Translations under genes and position numbers: made by a program
Part shown: piece after piece, positions 1 through 9,980 of the stretch
How positions within the stretch are numbered: position 1 is the first letter of the stretch
How the letters are laid out: the number at the start of each line of letters is the position of its first letter
DNA from: Bifidobacterium sp. ESL0775
Lineage (GTDB): Bacteria > Actinomycetota > Actinomycetes > Actinomycetales > Bifidobacteriaceae
Reading direction: 5' to 3'
NCBI RefSeq assembly: GCF_029395475.1
Contig: NZ_CP113917.1
Location: 1,054,001 to 1,118,000, forward strand
Length of the DNA: 64,000 nucleotides
Notes under the pieces: generated by a model
Database searches by the model: none
What the model was told of the DNA's origin: nothing
What the model saw: only the letters and a program-made list of their open reading frames with translations

Positions 1-110
1 GCCTTGGCGTTAGTGGCACGGCTCGCGTCGCGCTTTTTGCCGTTTGGTTTCGGCGCCTTGACTGGTGCCGAGGGAGGGGCGAGCGTGGTGGTTTTCCCGT
101 TCTTCTTCAC
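1..110 (-). CDS. N-terminal fragment of the last visible gene of the MoxR/VWA operon (partial)
   Basis: Only the first 36 codons are in the window, so no function can be given. Reading the minus strand from a GTG at 110 gives an open frame to the window edge with a Lys/Arg-rich hydrophilic N-terminus (begins MKKNGKTTTLAPPS). The GTG overlaps the stop of the upstream VWA gene as GTGA (107-110), the same 4-base arrangement seen at the other junctions of this operon. No other plausible start lies between 107 and the window edge. It could be a membrane or regulatory protein of the MoxR cluster; the fragment is too short to say. Confidence 0.5.
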   Translation of the reverse strand, partial: MKKNGKTTTLAPPSAPVKAPKPNGKKRDASRATNAK

Positions 111-1174
111 AGCAGCCTCCTTGAGGTCGCCAGCCAGCTGCCCATCTCCATGGCCAGCAACGCGGCGAGGGCGATGGAAAAGGGCCAGACCACGGGCATG
201 ACGCGCTCGCGCCGTTTGGGGGTCTCCACGGTCCTGAAATGCTTGGAGATCGAGGTGACCGAACGTTTGTCGAGTTTGTGGGTGGCGTCAAGGATGACGC
301 ATTTGCCACTCATCTCGTCGGCTATCGCTTTCAGATTCTTCTCGTCCATCTTCGAGACGCCGGGTTGCCCGGTGGCCGGGTCCTTCACCCAGTCATCGTT
401 GGCACCGCTGGCATTGGAATCGTCATCCGGGGAGGAATCGTCCACGCCGGCCTTGATCTCGGGAATCTGCCCGCCTTGCGCGCTGCCGACGCCGATGGTG
501 AAGGCGTCGTCGAGGTATTGGCGCAGCGAGGAGAAGGTGCGCCGGGCTTTCGCCGAGGTCTGCTCACCGTCAGATATGTAATACAGGACGATGCGGTCTT
601 TCGGATGCGACGAACGCATGGATTTGAGCGTCACGAGCAACGGGTCGATCGGGGCGTCCAGGGTGGAACCCGCCGAGACGGCGGTCGGCTCCGGCTGAAG
701 CCCGGTGGCCCAGTTGCGTATCGCGCCGACATCGGGGGTCAGGGGCACGTCCAGCGTCGCGCTGGCGCCGAAATGCACCGCCGCGAAACTGGAGTTCTCA
801 TAGATGTCGGTCAGGTCATCGATGGCTTTCCTGGCCGCGTCCAGACGTGTGATTGTCGCCTGGGAGCCGTAATGGGCGTCGTTGACCGCCATGGAACCGG
901 TCACGTCCGTGGCCAGCACGACGTCGGTGGTGTTGACCGCCCGGCTGGTCGTGGTGGCCAGCGTCGAAGGAGTCAGCGCCAGCACGGCGATGAGCACGCA
1001 GATGGCGCAACGGCGTATCGAGGCCCATGCCGTCTCGTCGCTTTGGCCTTTCCGCTTCTGATGCAACACGATGATGGCCACCGCGAAACCAATCATGACC
1101 GCCGCGATGGCGATGCCAGCCGGCCAGCCCAAAGCCGGGGCGAAACGCCAGTTCCTCAATTCCTGTAGGTTCAT
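107..1174 (-). CDS. VWA-domain membrane protein (second of two)
   Basis: Von Willebrand factor A domain protein anchored in the membrane. About 355 residues from the chosen start: a TM segment near residues 15-37, a second hydrophobic stretch near 55-72, a VWA domain with a metal-site motif DVTGS (the family norm is DxSxS), and a C-terminal TM helix followed by a short basic tail. The ATG at 1174 overlaps the upstream stop as ATGA (1171-1174), which favours it over the in-frame start at 1237. Proteins of this kind sit beside MoxR ATPases and DUF58 proteins and are thought to act in metal-ion-dependent assembly or maturation of partner proteins. The actual target here is unknown. Confidence 0.85.
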   Translation of the reverse strand: MNLQELRNWRFAPALGWPAGIAIAAVMIGFAVAIIVLHQKRKGQSDETAWASIRRCAICVLIAVLALTPSTLATTTSRAVNTTDVVLATDVTGSMAVNDAHYGSQATITRLDAARKAIDDLTDIYENSSFAAVHFGASATLDVPLTPDVGAIRNWATGLQPEPTAVSAGSTLDAPIDPLLVTLKSMRSSHPKDRIVLYYISDGEQTSAKARRTFSSLRQYLDDAFTIGVGSAQGGQIPEIKAGVDDSSPDDDSNASGANDDWVKDPATGQPGVSKMDEKNLKAIADEMSGKCVILDATHKLDKRSVTSISKHFRTVETPKRRERVMPVVWPFSIALAALLAMEMGSWLATSRRLL

Positions 1175-2229
1175 CGCTTGAGCCTCCAAGCCATGCAGAT
1201 CCAGATGGCGACCAGCACCGCCAGCGCCAGCGTCCACCAGCCGGGCGCATCCACCAAAGCGGCCTTGCGCGCCCGTTGCTCGTCCCGGTTCTTGCGTTTC
1301 TCGATGCTGCGCACCAGGTTCTCGATCGGCGTGCCGGAATGGACCGAGAAATACGAGCCGCCGTGCGAGGTGATGTCGCGTTGCATCTCGATGGTCGTGG
1401 CATCCTTTTCGCTGCTCGCCGGCCCCGCATAGAGCCCGTCGACCACGATGCCGGCCTTATGCGTCAGGTCGAGTGCCGAGTCGAGCGTGTACGTCGATTT
1501 GCCGGAGAAGTTATCGGTGGCCAGCACGATGGAGGCCTTGTCGCGCTTGGTGTCCGCCTTGCTGGTCTTGCCGTAGACGAATCCCGGAAGCATCGCCGCG
1601 CAGCTCACGAGTCCGTCGCCGATGAGGCTGGTCTGGTCCTTGCGGTTCTGGGTGCCTTCGATCAGGTCGGAGAATTCCTGCAGGGTGCGCGGATCGGTCT
1701 TGTCGATCTTGTCCTGCGAGGAGATGCGCCCCAGGATGTCGCCCGCGTACTTGAGCTGTCCCGAGGCCAGTTGGTAGTCGTCGGTCAGGGGGAAGAGCGT
1801 GCGCGAGGTCGAGTTGAACAGGCTCAGTCCGATGCGTTCGCCTTTGAAGCTGGAGATGAGCCGTTGGTAGGAGGCGAGCACCTCGTGGTCATAGGAGAGC
1901 ATCGAGGGGGAGACGTCCAGGCACAGCACGATGTCGCGGTTGCCGGTCCGTTCGTCGGCCTCGTCGACGGTGGACGGGCGCGAGAGCGTGGCCAACGAGA
2001 GCAGCAACGAGACGGCCAACGCAACGGTGGCCACGCGTCCAAGCACGCGCCACTGGCGGAACCGCTCCTCGACGTGTTCGGTGTTGAGGTCCTCGTCAAG
2101 ATTGAACACCGGTATCTGGGGGACCTTGGGGTGGCGCCGCGAAGAGACCAACACCCATGCGACAATCAAAACGATCGCCAGGAGCAGTCCTATCACCGCG
2201 GCCCAAGGCCAATGCCATTCGAGGTTCAT
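1171..2229 (-). CDS. VWA-domain membrane protein (first of two)
   Basis: Membrane-anchored VWA protein of about 352 residues. A TM helix follows the first few residues, a second lies near 70-85, then a VWA domain with a canonical metal-site motif DVSPS, and a final TM helix close to the C-terminus. The layout matches BatA/BatB-type proteins. The ATG at 2229 overlaps the preceding stop (ATGA, 2226-2229), so I prefer it to the longer in-frame start at 2262. It is translationally coupled to the second VWA gene downstream by another ATGA overlap. The role is inferred from the MoxR-DUF58-VWA context. Confidence 0.87.
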   Translation of the reverse strand: MNLEWHWPWAAVIGLLLAIVLIVAWVLVSSRRHPKVPQIPVFNLDEDLNTEHVEERFRQWRVLGRVATVALAVSLLLSLATLSRPSTVDEADERTGNRDIVLCLDVSPSMLSYDHEVLASYQRLISSFKGERIGLSLFNSTSRTLFPLTDDYQLASGQLKYAGDILGRISSQDKIDKTDPRTLQEFSDLIEGTQNRKDQTSLIGDGLVSCAAMLPGFVYGKTSKADTKRDKASIVLATDNFSGKSTYTLDSALDLTHKAGIVVDGLYAGPASSEKDATTIEMQRDITSHGGSYFSVHSGTPIENLVRSIEKRKNRDEQRARKAALVDAPGWWTLALAVLVAIWICMAWRLKR

Positions 2230-2828
2230 TTGCGCCACCTTTCGATGAGGTTGGCGACCCATTCCCCGGCCTGCTCCACGCTGGTCTCACGGGCCTGGGC
2301 ATGGCGTTGGGCGTCCGCGAATTCCGGGGGGTAAAGCGCGCTGATGGTCTGGCGCAGCAGTTTCATGCCCGGGTCGGCGGAGACGGAGACCGGCATCCGG
2401 TTGATGTCGGAAAGCGTGTATGAGCTCATGTCCTTGCCGGTCTGCATGCTCGCGAAATCGCGGGCGACCTGCGCCAGATCACGCAAGGCCTCGTCACGTG
2501 TCGAGGCGCCTTGGGCATGGCCTTCGACGATTTCATTGATGCGCTCGCGCCACGCACTTTTGTCGTTGCCGAGGCTGTGGGCGCCGCGTGGTCTCGCGTC
2601 CGCCTGTTTTCTCGGCCGTGAGAGCACCGCTATCGCGATGATCAGCAACGCCGCCAGGCACAGGCAAAGGACGAGGGAAACGATGAGCGCTCCGGGCACC
2701 TCGATAAGCCCTTCCGGCTTGGGTGCCGAGATGGTGGATCCGGTGGTTCCTTGATAGGTAAATCCTTGCGCCAAAGCGAACCGCCAGTTGCGGCCTGCTT
2801 CTGGGATGGTCCATTGCATCGCCGTCAT
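2226..2828 (-). CDS. Membrane protein of the MoxR/VWA operon, function unknown
   Basis: A 200-residue protein with one clear TM helix (about residues 47-70) followed by a basic cytoplasmic region of about 130 residues ending in Arg-Lys. The segment before the TM is probably outside the cell. The position between a DUF58 gene and two VWA genes is that of the DUF4381-like BatC/D-type component in other bacteria, but I cannot see a diagnostic motif. Its ATG at 2828 overlaps the DUF58 stop as ATGA and its own stop overlaps the first VWA gene, so it is made in step with both. Confidence 0.8.
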   Translation of the reverse strand: MTAMQWTIPEAGRNWRFALAQGFTYQGTTGSTISAPKPEGLIEVPGALIVSLVLCLCLAALLIIAIAVLSRPRKQADARPRGAHSLGNDKSAWRERINEIVEGHAQGASTRDEALRDLAQVARDFASMQTGKDMSSYTLSDINRMPVSVSADPGMKLLRQTISALYPPEFADAQRHAQARETSVEQAGEWVANLIERWRK

Positions 2829-3793
2829 AACACCGCCCCCGCCCCGAGAGCCAGCGGCGTCGTGTAGACGTTGCCCGATGAGGTCTGCTTCAACGCCACG
2901 CTCACCAGGCGGATGAACTTGGAGAACATGTCCTCGCTGGAGGTGGCGCGCAGCAATGTCGCCTTGCTTTTCTTCAGTTCGTCCTCGAGCCGCGTGGCCA
3001 GGTATTGGCGATGCGTGTCGACGGCGGACGCGGTTTTCTCGTCGATCAGGAAGGCGGGGATCCGACGCCCGTCGAGTCCGTCCGTGATCTGGCCGAAGGG
3101 AATCGAACGGAACGGGTTGAGTGTCGACACGTCGATGAGCATCAGTGGATGCAGGGCGGCGATCAGCCGGATGTTGTGCAGATGCTCTTCGCTCAAGGCA
3201 TGGTCGTCGGTGGCGATGACCACCAAGGAGCCTTTGTCGTCCAGTGTGCGGGCGTAATCGAGCAGCGCGCCGAAGTTGCGCGGGGAGTGGGTCTCGTCGC
3301 CGGTGCCGGAGTCGATGGCCTGCTCGAATTGCGCCAGGCCGCCTTTGAACGGCTTGCGGATGATGCTCTTGCTGTCGGCGAACACCAATGAGATGCTGTC
3401 ATGGCGCCTGGTGCTCAACGCTGCGAACATGCACATCGCGTTGATCGCGACCTGCGCTGCGGTCTCGCCGCTGGCGGTGCGCCCTTGCATTTCAAGGCCG
3501 TTGTCAAGAAGTAAATGGACACGCGAGGTGACGAGGCGCTCGCGGTCGACGACCATGGGATGGCCGCTCTTGGCGCTGGCCTTCCAGTCGATGAGCCGTG
3601 CCTCGTCCTCGAAAGTGTAGTCCCTGGTGGAGATGGGGTCGTTATTGCCGCCGAGCCGTGAGGACGAGTGCTCGCCTTCGAGCACGCCCAACGCGCGGCG
3701 CACGGTCGGCAGGGTCAAGGTCGATGAAAGGGTCTCGATCTTCCTGCGTACTCTCGCCGCGTCCGGTGAGACCTCACGTAAGGAGGGACTCAT
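2825..3793 (-). CDS. DUF58 domain protein
   Basis: DUF58 proteins accompany MoxR ATPases and have a degenerate VWA-like fold. This one (322 residues) shows the DUF58 core, with the segment reading RDYTFEDEARLIDWKASAKS near residues 57-76 and the following MVVDRERLV. It has no TM helices, unlike many DUF58 proteins that carry two at the N-terminus, so it is the soluble short type. The ATG at 3793 overlaps the moxR stop (ATGA, 3790-3793), and its stop overlaps the next gene in the same way. It probably acts with the ATPase as an adaptor or substrate-presenting subunit. Confidence 0.9.
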   Translation of the reverse strand: MSPSLREVSPDAARVRRKIETLSSTLTLPTVRRALGVLEGEHSSSRLGGNNDPISTRDYTFEDEARLIDWKASAKSGHPMVVDRERLVTSRVHLLLDNGLEMQGRTASGETAAQVAINAMCMFAALSTRRHDSISLVFADSKSIIRKPFKGGLAQFEQAIDSGTGDETHSPRNFGALLDYARTLDDKGSLVVIATDDHALSEEHLHNIRLIAALHPLMLIDVSTLNPFRSIPFGQITDGLDGRRIPAFLIDEKTASAVDTHRQYLATRLEDELKKSKATLLRATSSEDMFSKFIRLVSVALKQTSSGNVYTTPLALGAGAVL

Positions 3794-4866
3794 GGAACAG
3801 GCACCGTTTCCACGATCGAATCGATGATCTGGTCGGCGCTCACGCCATCGGCCTGCGCCTCGAAGGTCAGGAGGATGCGGTGGCGCAGAATCTCGTGGAC
3901 GAATCTCCTGACGTCTTCGGGCACGACGTAGTCGCGTCCGCCCAACAACGCCTGGGCCTGGCCGATGCGCACCAGGGCGATGGAGGCTCGCGGGCTGGCG
4001 CCGAGTCGGACCTGGGCCGCAAGGTTCTTGATCGGGTGGCTTCCGGCGCCTCGCGAGGTCGCCACCAGATCCACCGCGTAGTTCATGATCGATTCGCTGA
4101 CATGGACGCGACGCGCCGCGGCCCGCAGGAAATCAACGTCGGCGACGCTCAGCGCATCTTGGGCGGGAGCTGTGGGATCGACCACATCCGTGCCGCGCTG
4201 GGTCAAGAGGGCCAGCATGCGCGCCTCGTCGTTGGCGCTCGGGTAGGTCATGACGGCCTTCATCATGAAACGGTCCATCTGGGCCTCGGGAAGGGTGAAG
4301 GTGCCTTCCTCCTCGATCGGGTTCTCCGTGGCGATGACCATGAACGGCTTGGGCAGCGCGATGCGCTTGCCGCCGATCGTGGTGGCCCCCTCGGCCATAG
4401 CCTCGAGCATGGCCGACTGCGTCTTGGCGTTGGAGCGGTTGATCTCGTCGAGCAGCACGAAATTGGCGTGGATGGGGCCGATCTGTGTGGAGAACTGCTG
4501 CGTGGAGAAATCGAAGATCTGTGTGCCCACCAAATCCGAGGGCATCAGGTCCGGGGTGCATTGCACACGGCGGAACGAGCCGGAGACGGAGGTCGCCAGC
4601 GTCTGCGCCGCGGTGGTCTTGGCAAGTCCCGGCACCGATTCGATGAGGATGTGGCCGCCGGCGATCATCGTGGTGATCAGGGCCTCGCGCAGGTTCTCCT
4701 GGCCGATGAGCGTCTGGGCGAAGCGCACGCGGATGCGGTCGGCCAGCTGCTTGGCCCGCGCGCCATCCGTGGCTCCCGCGCTTGGTGTCGTAGGAGCCGG
4801 TATTGATGTATTACGTTGTTGCCCCATGGGTTGCGCTTGCTGCGGACGTGGTGGGAAAAATGCCAT
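3790..4866 (-). CDS. MoxR-family AAA+ ATPase
   Basis: AAA+ ATPase of the MoxR family, 358 residues. Visible motifs: a P-loop ESVPGLAKTT near residues 76-85 (the MoxR variant, with Ala before the Lys), Walker B LLDEINR near 138-144, a sensor-1 region with IATENPIEEEGTFTLPEAQMDRF, and a C-terminal lid domain. MoxR ATPases remodel or activate partner proteins, often together with VWA proteins. It heads a tightly packed run with DUF58, membrane and VWA genes. The start is uncertain: ATG 4866 and in-frame ATG 4827 both lack a strong ribosome site. It begins 34 bases after ung, so read-through from ung is possible. Confidence 0.92.
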   Translation of the reverse strand: MAFFPPRPQQAQPMGQQRNTSIPAPTTPSAGATDGARAKQLADRIRVRFAQTLIGQENLREALITTMIAGGHILIESVPGLAKTTAAQTLATSVSGSFRRVQCTPDLMPSDLVGTQIFDFSTQQFSTQIGPIHANFVLLDEINRSNAKTQSAMLEAMAEGATTIGGKRIALPKPFMVIATENPIEEEGTFTLPEAQMDRFMMKAVMTYPSANDEARMLALLTQRGTDVVDPTAPAQDALSVADVDFLRAAARRVHVSESIMNYAVDLVATSRGAGSHPIKNLAAQVRLGASPRASIALVRIGQAQALLGGRDYVVPEDVRRFVHEILRHRILLTFEAQADGVSADQIIDSIVETVPVP

Positions 4867-4900
4867 GATGATTCAATTCTTGCTTGTGATTTTCGTGTGC

Positions 4901-5650
4901 TTAATGCTCTGTGTGAGGCATTGTAGCGGCTGGGGCGGTCGGGGAGGTGGTGAGATCCCAGTTGATGGGTTCGGCTCCCATTTGTTGCAATGCCGCGTTG
5001 GTCCGAGAGAACGGCCGTGAGCCGAAGAATCCGCGTGAGGCGGAAAGCGGGCTGGGGTGGGGTGACTTGATGATGTAGGCGTTGGTCAGCTTCGGCTCGA
5101 GGCTCTGCGCGTTGCGGCCCCAGAGGATGGCGACCAGTGGCTTGGGCCTGCCTTGCTCGTCGGTGCGCGCGTTGAGGGCGGTGATGGCCGCGTCCGTTAC
5201 CTTTTCCCAACCTTTGCCTTGGTGGCTGTTGGGCCGGCCGACGCCCACGGTCAGGCAACGGTTCAGGAGCATGACGCCTTGCGCGCACCACGGGGTCAGG
5301 TCGCCGTTTTGCGGGATCGGCACACCCAGATCGTCGTGCATCTCCTTATAGATGTTCTGCAGGCTTTTCGGCACCGGGCGCACGTCCGGCGCCACGCAGA
5401 AGCTCAGCCCCACCGGATGGCCGGGAGTGGGGTAGGGGTCCTGTCCGACGATCAGCACCTTGATGGAGTCGAAGGGGATGGTGAAGGCCCGGAGGATGTT
5501 GTGGCTCGCGGGAAGGGAGGGGCGCCCGGCCCGGTGCTCCGCGCGTAGGAAGTCGCCCATGCGGTGGATGTCCGGCTCGACGTCGGCCAGCGCTTGGGCC
5601 CAACCGGCCTCGACCAGCTGCGACAATGGTTTGATATGGGTTTCGCTCAT
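4901..5650 (-). CDS. ung: Uracil-DNA glycosylase (family 1)
   Basis: Removes uracil from DNA as the first step of base-excision repair. The 249-residue protein has the catalytic water-activating motif [16 protein letters not shown] (Asp general base), the Actinobacteria-type version of GQDPYH, and the minor-groove intercalation loop HPSPLSA near the C-terminus. [22 protein letters not shown] carries the conserved Asn/Ser/His region. Length is normal. It lies upstream of moxR on the same strand with a 34-base gap, and is divergent from the LytR_C gene at 5770. Confidence 0.96.
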   Translation of the reverse strand: MSETHIKPLSQLVEAGWAQALADVEPDIHRMGDFLRAEHRAGRPSLPASHNILRAFTIPFDSIKVLIVGQDPYPTPGHPVGLSFCVAPDVRPVPKSLQNIYKEMHDDLGVPIPQNGDLTPWCAQGVMLLNRCLTVGVGRPNSHQGKGWEKVTDAAITALNARTDEQGRPKPLVAILWGRNAQSLEPKLTNAYIIKSPHPSPLSASRGFFGSRPFSRTNAALQQMGAEPINWDLTTSPTAPAATMPHTEH

Positions 5651-5769
5651 GGCTATAACCTTAGGTTCCGGTCCCTATGTTCGCTAGGTTTTCTCGGTAG
5701 TGGCCTTTTGACAGTGCCAAACGCTACACTTGCACGTAAGCTCTTGGAAAGAATATTTGGAGGGGAAAT

Positions 5770-6396
5770 ATGGCGCGCGATGAACGAGAAACGTACGAGT
5801 CCTATCCGAAGGACGCGTTCGACAATCCTCCCAGGGGTCCGGTGGGCGTCCATCGTGGCAACACCTCCCTGATCTCCCGTTTCGTGCCTTATCTCATCGT
5901 GGTCATCGTGGCCGTCCTCGCCGGGCTTCTGGTGTGGGGCCTTTATTCCGGTGAGCTCCAGAAGACGTTCTCCGGGCATGGCCAAAGCTCTTCGCAGACG
6001 GCCAGCGCCCCCAAGACGGAGAAAAAGAAGACCGTGACCAAGAAGAAGGAAACGACCACCAAGCCGGACACTTCTTCCGATTCCACGCAGCAGCAACAGC
6101 AGCAGGCGGCTCCGCAGCCCACCCCGCAGGTGAACAAGCAGACCGCGGTCCAGGTCGTCAACGGGACGCGCATCAACGGCTACGCCGCCAAGAAGCAGGC
6201 CGTGCTGCAGCAGTCCGGGTATTCCAGCGTCACCGCGGCGAACCCCACTGGCAAGCTGCCCACCACCTCGGTGGTCTGGTACCAGAACGAAAGCGACAAG
6301 GCTACCGCGCAGGACGTGGCGAACGCTTTGGGCATCACCGCAGTCCAGCAACAAAGCGGAATAGCTCAACCAATCGTTGCGGTTCTTCTGAATTAA
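5770..6396 (+). CDS. Membrane-anchored LytR C-terminal domain protein
   Basis: A 208-residue single-pass protein: short cytoplasmic N-terminus, TM helix near residues 37-60, a Lys/Thr/Gln-rich linker with a run of six glutamines, then a LytR_C-type domain (about 124-205, beginning VQVVNGTRINGYAAKKQAVLQQ) outside the cell. LytR_C domains occur on LytR-CpsA-Psr ligases and as stand-alone actinobacterial cell-wall proteins. The catalytic LCP domain is absent, so a ligase role is not supported. A strong Shine-Dalgarno GGAGGGG sits just upstream of the ATG. Confidence 0.85.
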   Translation: MARDERETYESYPKDAFDNPPRGPVGVHRGNTSLISRFVPYLIVVIVAVLAGLLVWGLYSGELQKTFSGHGQSSSQTASAPKTEKKKTVTKKKETTTKPDTSSDSTQQQQQQAAPQPTPQVNKQTAVQVVNGTRINGYAAKKQAVLQQSGYSSVTAANPTGKLPTTSVVWYQNESDKATAQDVANALGITAVQQQSGIAQPIVAVLLN

Positions 6397-6545
6397 TTAG
6401 ACACATATCTGATAGTTGACCAGTAGAACCTTTTAGTATGAGGGCTGTGCTTGACTTTCAGCCGCGTTTTGTTTATTTTTTCGGCGTGTTGCGACATTTT
6501 GACCGTGGTCTTGGCTATAGTTGGGACTATGTCGCGTGATGTGGT

Positions 6546-6563
6546 ATCCGGAATCAGCCGGAT
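6546..6563 (+). promoter_or_regulatory. Leader hairpin upstream of cold-shock gene
   Basis: A short hairpin, ATCCGG-AATCAG-CCGGAT, in the presumed 5' leader of the small cold-shock gene about 45 bases before its start. Long structured leaders are common on cspA-type mRNAs, where they control translation by temperature. A thermoswitch role here is an inference. Confidence 0.35.
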
Positions 6564-6609
6564 TCTTCATATTGTTTTCGCGTGACACTCGGATGAGAGA
6601 ATGGTTATT

Positions 6610-6813
6610 ATGGCACAAGGTACCGTGAAGTTCTTCAATGCTGGCAAGGGTTACGGATTCATCAGCCCCGATGACGGGAGCGAGGATGTGTTCGTTCACT
6701 ATTCCGCTATTCAAAGCGATGGCTTCAAGAAGCTTGACGACGGCGACAAGGTGGAATATGAGTTTGAGCAGGGCCCGAAGGGTCTGCAGGCGACAAGCGT
6801 CACCAAGCTCTGA
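6610..6813 (+). CDS. Cold-shock protein (CspA family)
   Basis: Single-domain nucleic-acid chaperone of 67 residues. It has the RNP1-type motif KGYGFI and the RNP2-type VFVHY, and the usual five-strand cold-shock fold length. I chose the ATG at 6610 (MAQGTVKFF, the family's normal start) because a GAGAGA at 6595-6600 is well spaced for it; an upstream in-frame ATG at 6601 would add three residues. It binds single-stranded RNA/DNA and prevents mRNA structure. A strong hairpin terminator follows within 25 bases, so it is monocistronic. Confidence 0.95.
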   Translation: MAQGTVKFFNAGKGYGFISPDDGSEDVFVHYSAIQSDGFKKLDDGDKVEYEFEQGPKGLQATSVTKL

Positions 6814-6836
6814 AAAGCTAGCGAATAAATAGATTT

Positions 6837-6878
6837 AACGTCGGTTACGATTCTCATGAATCGTGACCGACGTTTTTT
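6837..6878 (+). terminator. Intrinsic terminator after cold-shock gene
   Basis: A 17-bp stem (6837-6853 with 6858-6874, one G-T pair, TCAT loop) runs into a T tract. Strong Rho-independent terminator. Confidence 0.93.
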
Positions 6879-6905
6879 CATGCCAACAGCGCAATTTCAC
6901 AACTT

Positions 6906-6932
6906 TTGGCACTCGACGGGTGGGAGTGCTAA
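6906..6932 (+). promoter_or_regulatory. CIRCE operator 1 (HrcA site) upstream of groL
   Basis: TTGGCACTC-N9-GAGTGCTAA matches the CIRCE consensus TTAGCACTC-N9-GAGTGCTAA with one change in the left half. HrcA binds such sites to repress chaperonin genes. It overlaps a possible promoter (TTGGCA at 6906-6911, GCTAAT at 6928-6933, 16-base spacer). Confidence 0.92.
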
Positions 6933-6940
6933 TCTTGCAA

Positions 6941-8678
<1,738 letters not shown>

Positions 8679-8980
8679 TCCCGTCTGATGCCCGGCAATC
8701 CACGAACGTTTCGGCGTTCGGGATGACGTAGGCGTCAAAAAGGATGTTGAGGAAGCCGATATCTTGTGATGAGGTATCGGCTTCCTCGTATTTTGTTATG
8801 AGATGAAGTTCGTAAGGTTTTTGAAGACAAGGTGCGGACAGGCTACCTGTAACGGGACTGGAGAACGGGTTTGCCGAATTTGATTTGAGTGTAGATCGCT
8901 CGCCGACGTCAGGGACTTGGGTGAAAATGCCCGTAGCGGATGTGGTTTCGTTGGTGAAGCTCTCCGCTAGAGTGGTGGAT
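8679..8980. other. Gene-free interval between groL and the TPM-domain gene
   Basis: About 300 bases without a credible gene. It holds a small inverted repeat (CGAACG...CGTTCG, 8702-8720), the probable groL terminator (8749-8795) and AT-richer sequence that may carry the next promoter. I see nothing else in it. Confidence 0.6.
8749..8795 (+). terminator. Probable groL terminator
   Basis: A 13-bp perfect inverted repeat (8749-8761 with 8775-8787, 13-base loop) is followed by GTATTTTG. The T tract is short, so efficiency is uncertain. Confidence 0.65.
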
Positions 8981-9820
8981 ATGTCAGTCAGCATGCCACA
9001 ACGTTCAAGAACCATCAATGCCGCCACTGATACTGGTTCGGCATGGGGCCATCGCTTCAGCCAGTCCGGGGAAAGGCATCGTTTACGTCTTTTGGCTTGG
9101 TCTGTGCTGATGGTGGTGATGTTGGCCGTAGGACTGGGATTTGGCACGGTTGGCACCGGCATGGCCGCGGCCGGGGCGCCCAAAAAGCCAGATGTCAGCG
9201 CGAATGTCACCGATCCCCAGAACCTTCTGGGTGGCGATGTCTCGCGCGTCGACGATGCGATCTCATCGGTCAAGGAAGAGACCGGGGTGAGCGTGCGCCT
9301 GCTTTATCTGGCCAATTTCACCGGGACGAAAAATCCGGACAAATGGGCCGGGGATGTCTTGCAATCCACGAATCCGCCCGCCAACACAGTGCTGCTCGCC
9401 GTGGCTTCCAACGACGGCCGGCTTGTGGTGGCCGTCTCGCACAACTCGGACAATTGGCTGAAGGACAAGGACCATGTCTCCGAACTCTCGCAGGCCGCGC
9501 TGGGACCGTTGCAGAAGGGCGACAACCCCGATTGGTCCGGTTCCGCCTGCGCCATGATGGACGAGATCAAAACGTTGCATCGGCAGGAGGCGTCGAAGAA
9601 GCCCAAGATCATCATCGGTGTGGCGGGTGCCGTGGCTGTTGTGGTGCTTGTCGCTATAGCGGTGTTGCTGCTACGCCGCAAGCGTAAGTCCAAGAGCGCC
9701 GGTGTTGAAGGGTCCGGTGAAGGCGAGAAGAACGTCGGGAAAACCGGAGCTGATTCCGGACTCGCTGGAAAACCCCGCAAAGGCAAGGCGAAAGGCCCCA
9801 GACACCGCAAAAAGCACTGA
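8981..9820 (+). CDS. TPM-domain membrane protein
   Basis: About 279 residues with an N-terminal signal/anchor (about 38-65 after a basic lead), an extracytoplasmic TPM-like domain (begins VTDPQNLLGGDVSRVDDAISSVKEETG when read in two parts), a C-terminal TM helix, and a very basic Lys/Arg-rich cytoplasmic tail. TPM domains have a phosphatase-like or chaperone-like fold and occur in photosystem-repair and uncharacterised bacterial membrane proteins. I chose ATG 8981; 8993 is an alternative and 8885 would add an unlikely leader. It stands alone, with the two-component pair following on the same strand. Confidence 0.78.
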   Translation: MSVSMPQRSRTINAATDTGSAWGHRFSQSGERHRLRLLAWSVLMVVMLAVGLGFGTVGTGMAAAGAPKKPDVSANVTDPQNLLGGDVSRVDDAISSVKEETGVSVRLLYLANFTGTKNPDKWAGDVLQSTNPPANTVLLAVASNDGRLVVAVSHNSDNWLKDKDHVSELSQAALGPLQKGDNPDWSGSACAMMDEIKTLHRQEASKKPKIIIGVAGAVAVVVLVAIAVLLLRRKRKSKSAGVEGSGEGEKNVGKTGADSGLAGKPRKGKAKGPRHRKKH

Positions 9821-9940
9821 CCTTTGGGTTTGGCAATGCGGCAAAATATCAATCGATATGATGCATTCATTGGTGATTCGTATGGTTTTTCTTATGCCTT
9901 CTTTAGCTGAGTGAAGAATCGACTGCATTATGCAGGAGAC

Positions 9941-9962
9941 GTTCAGGAAACGTACAGCATGG
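9941..9962 (+). promoter_or_regulatory. Possible PhoP-type direct repeat
   Basis: Two 7-base units, GTTCAGG (9941) and GTACAGC (9952), repeat with an 11-base period just upstream of the response-regulator gene. PhoP-family regulators bind direct repeats with this spacing (GTTCACC-type in Streptomyces). Autoregulation is inferred. The second unit matches only partly. Confidence 0.35.
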
Positions 9963-9980
9963 TGAGTAAATCTTAGGGTT

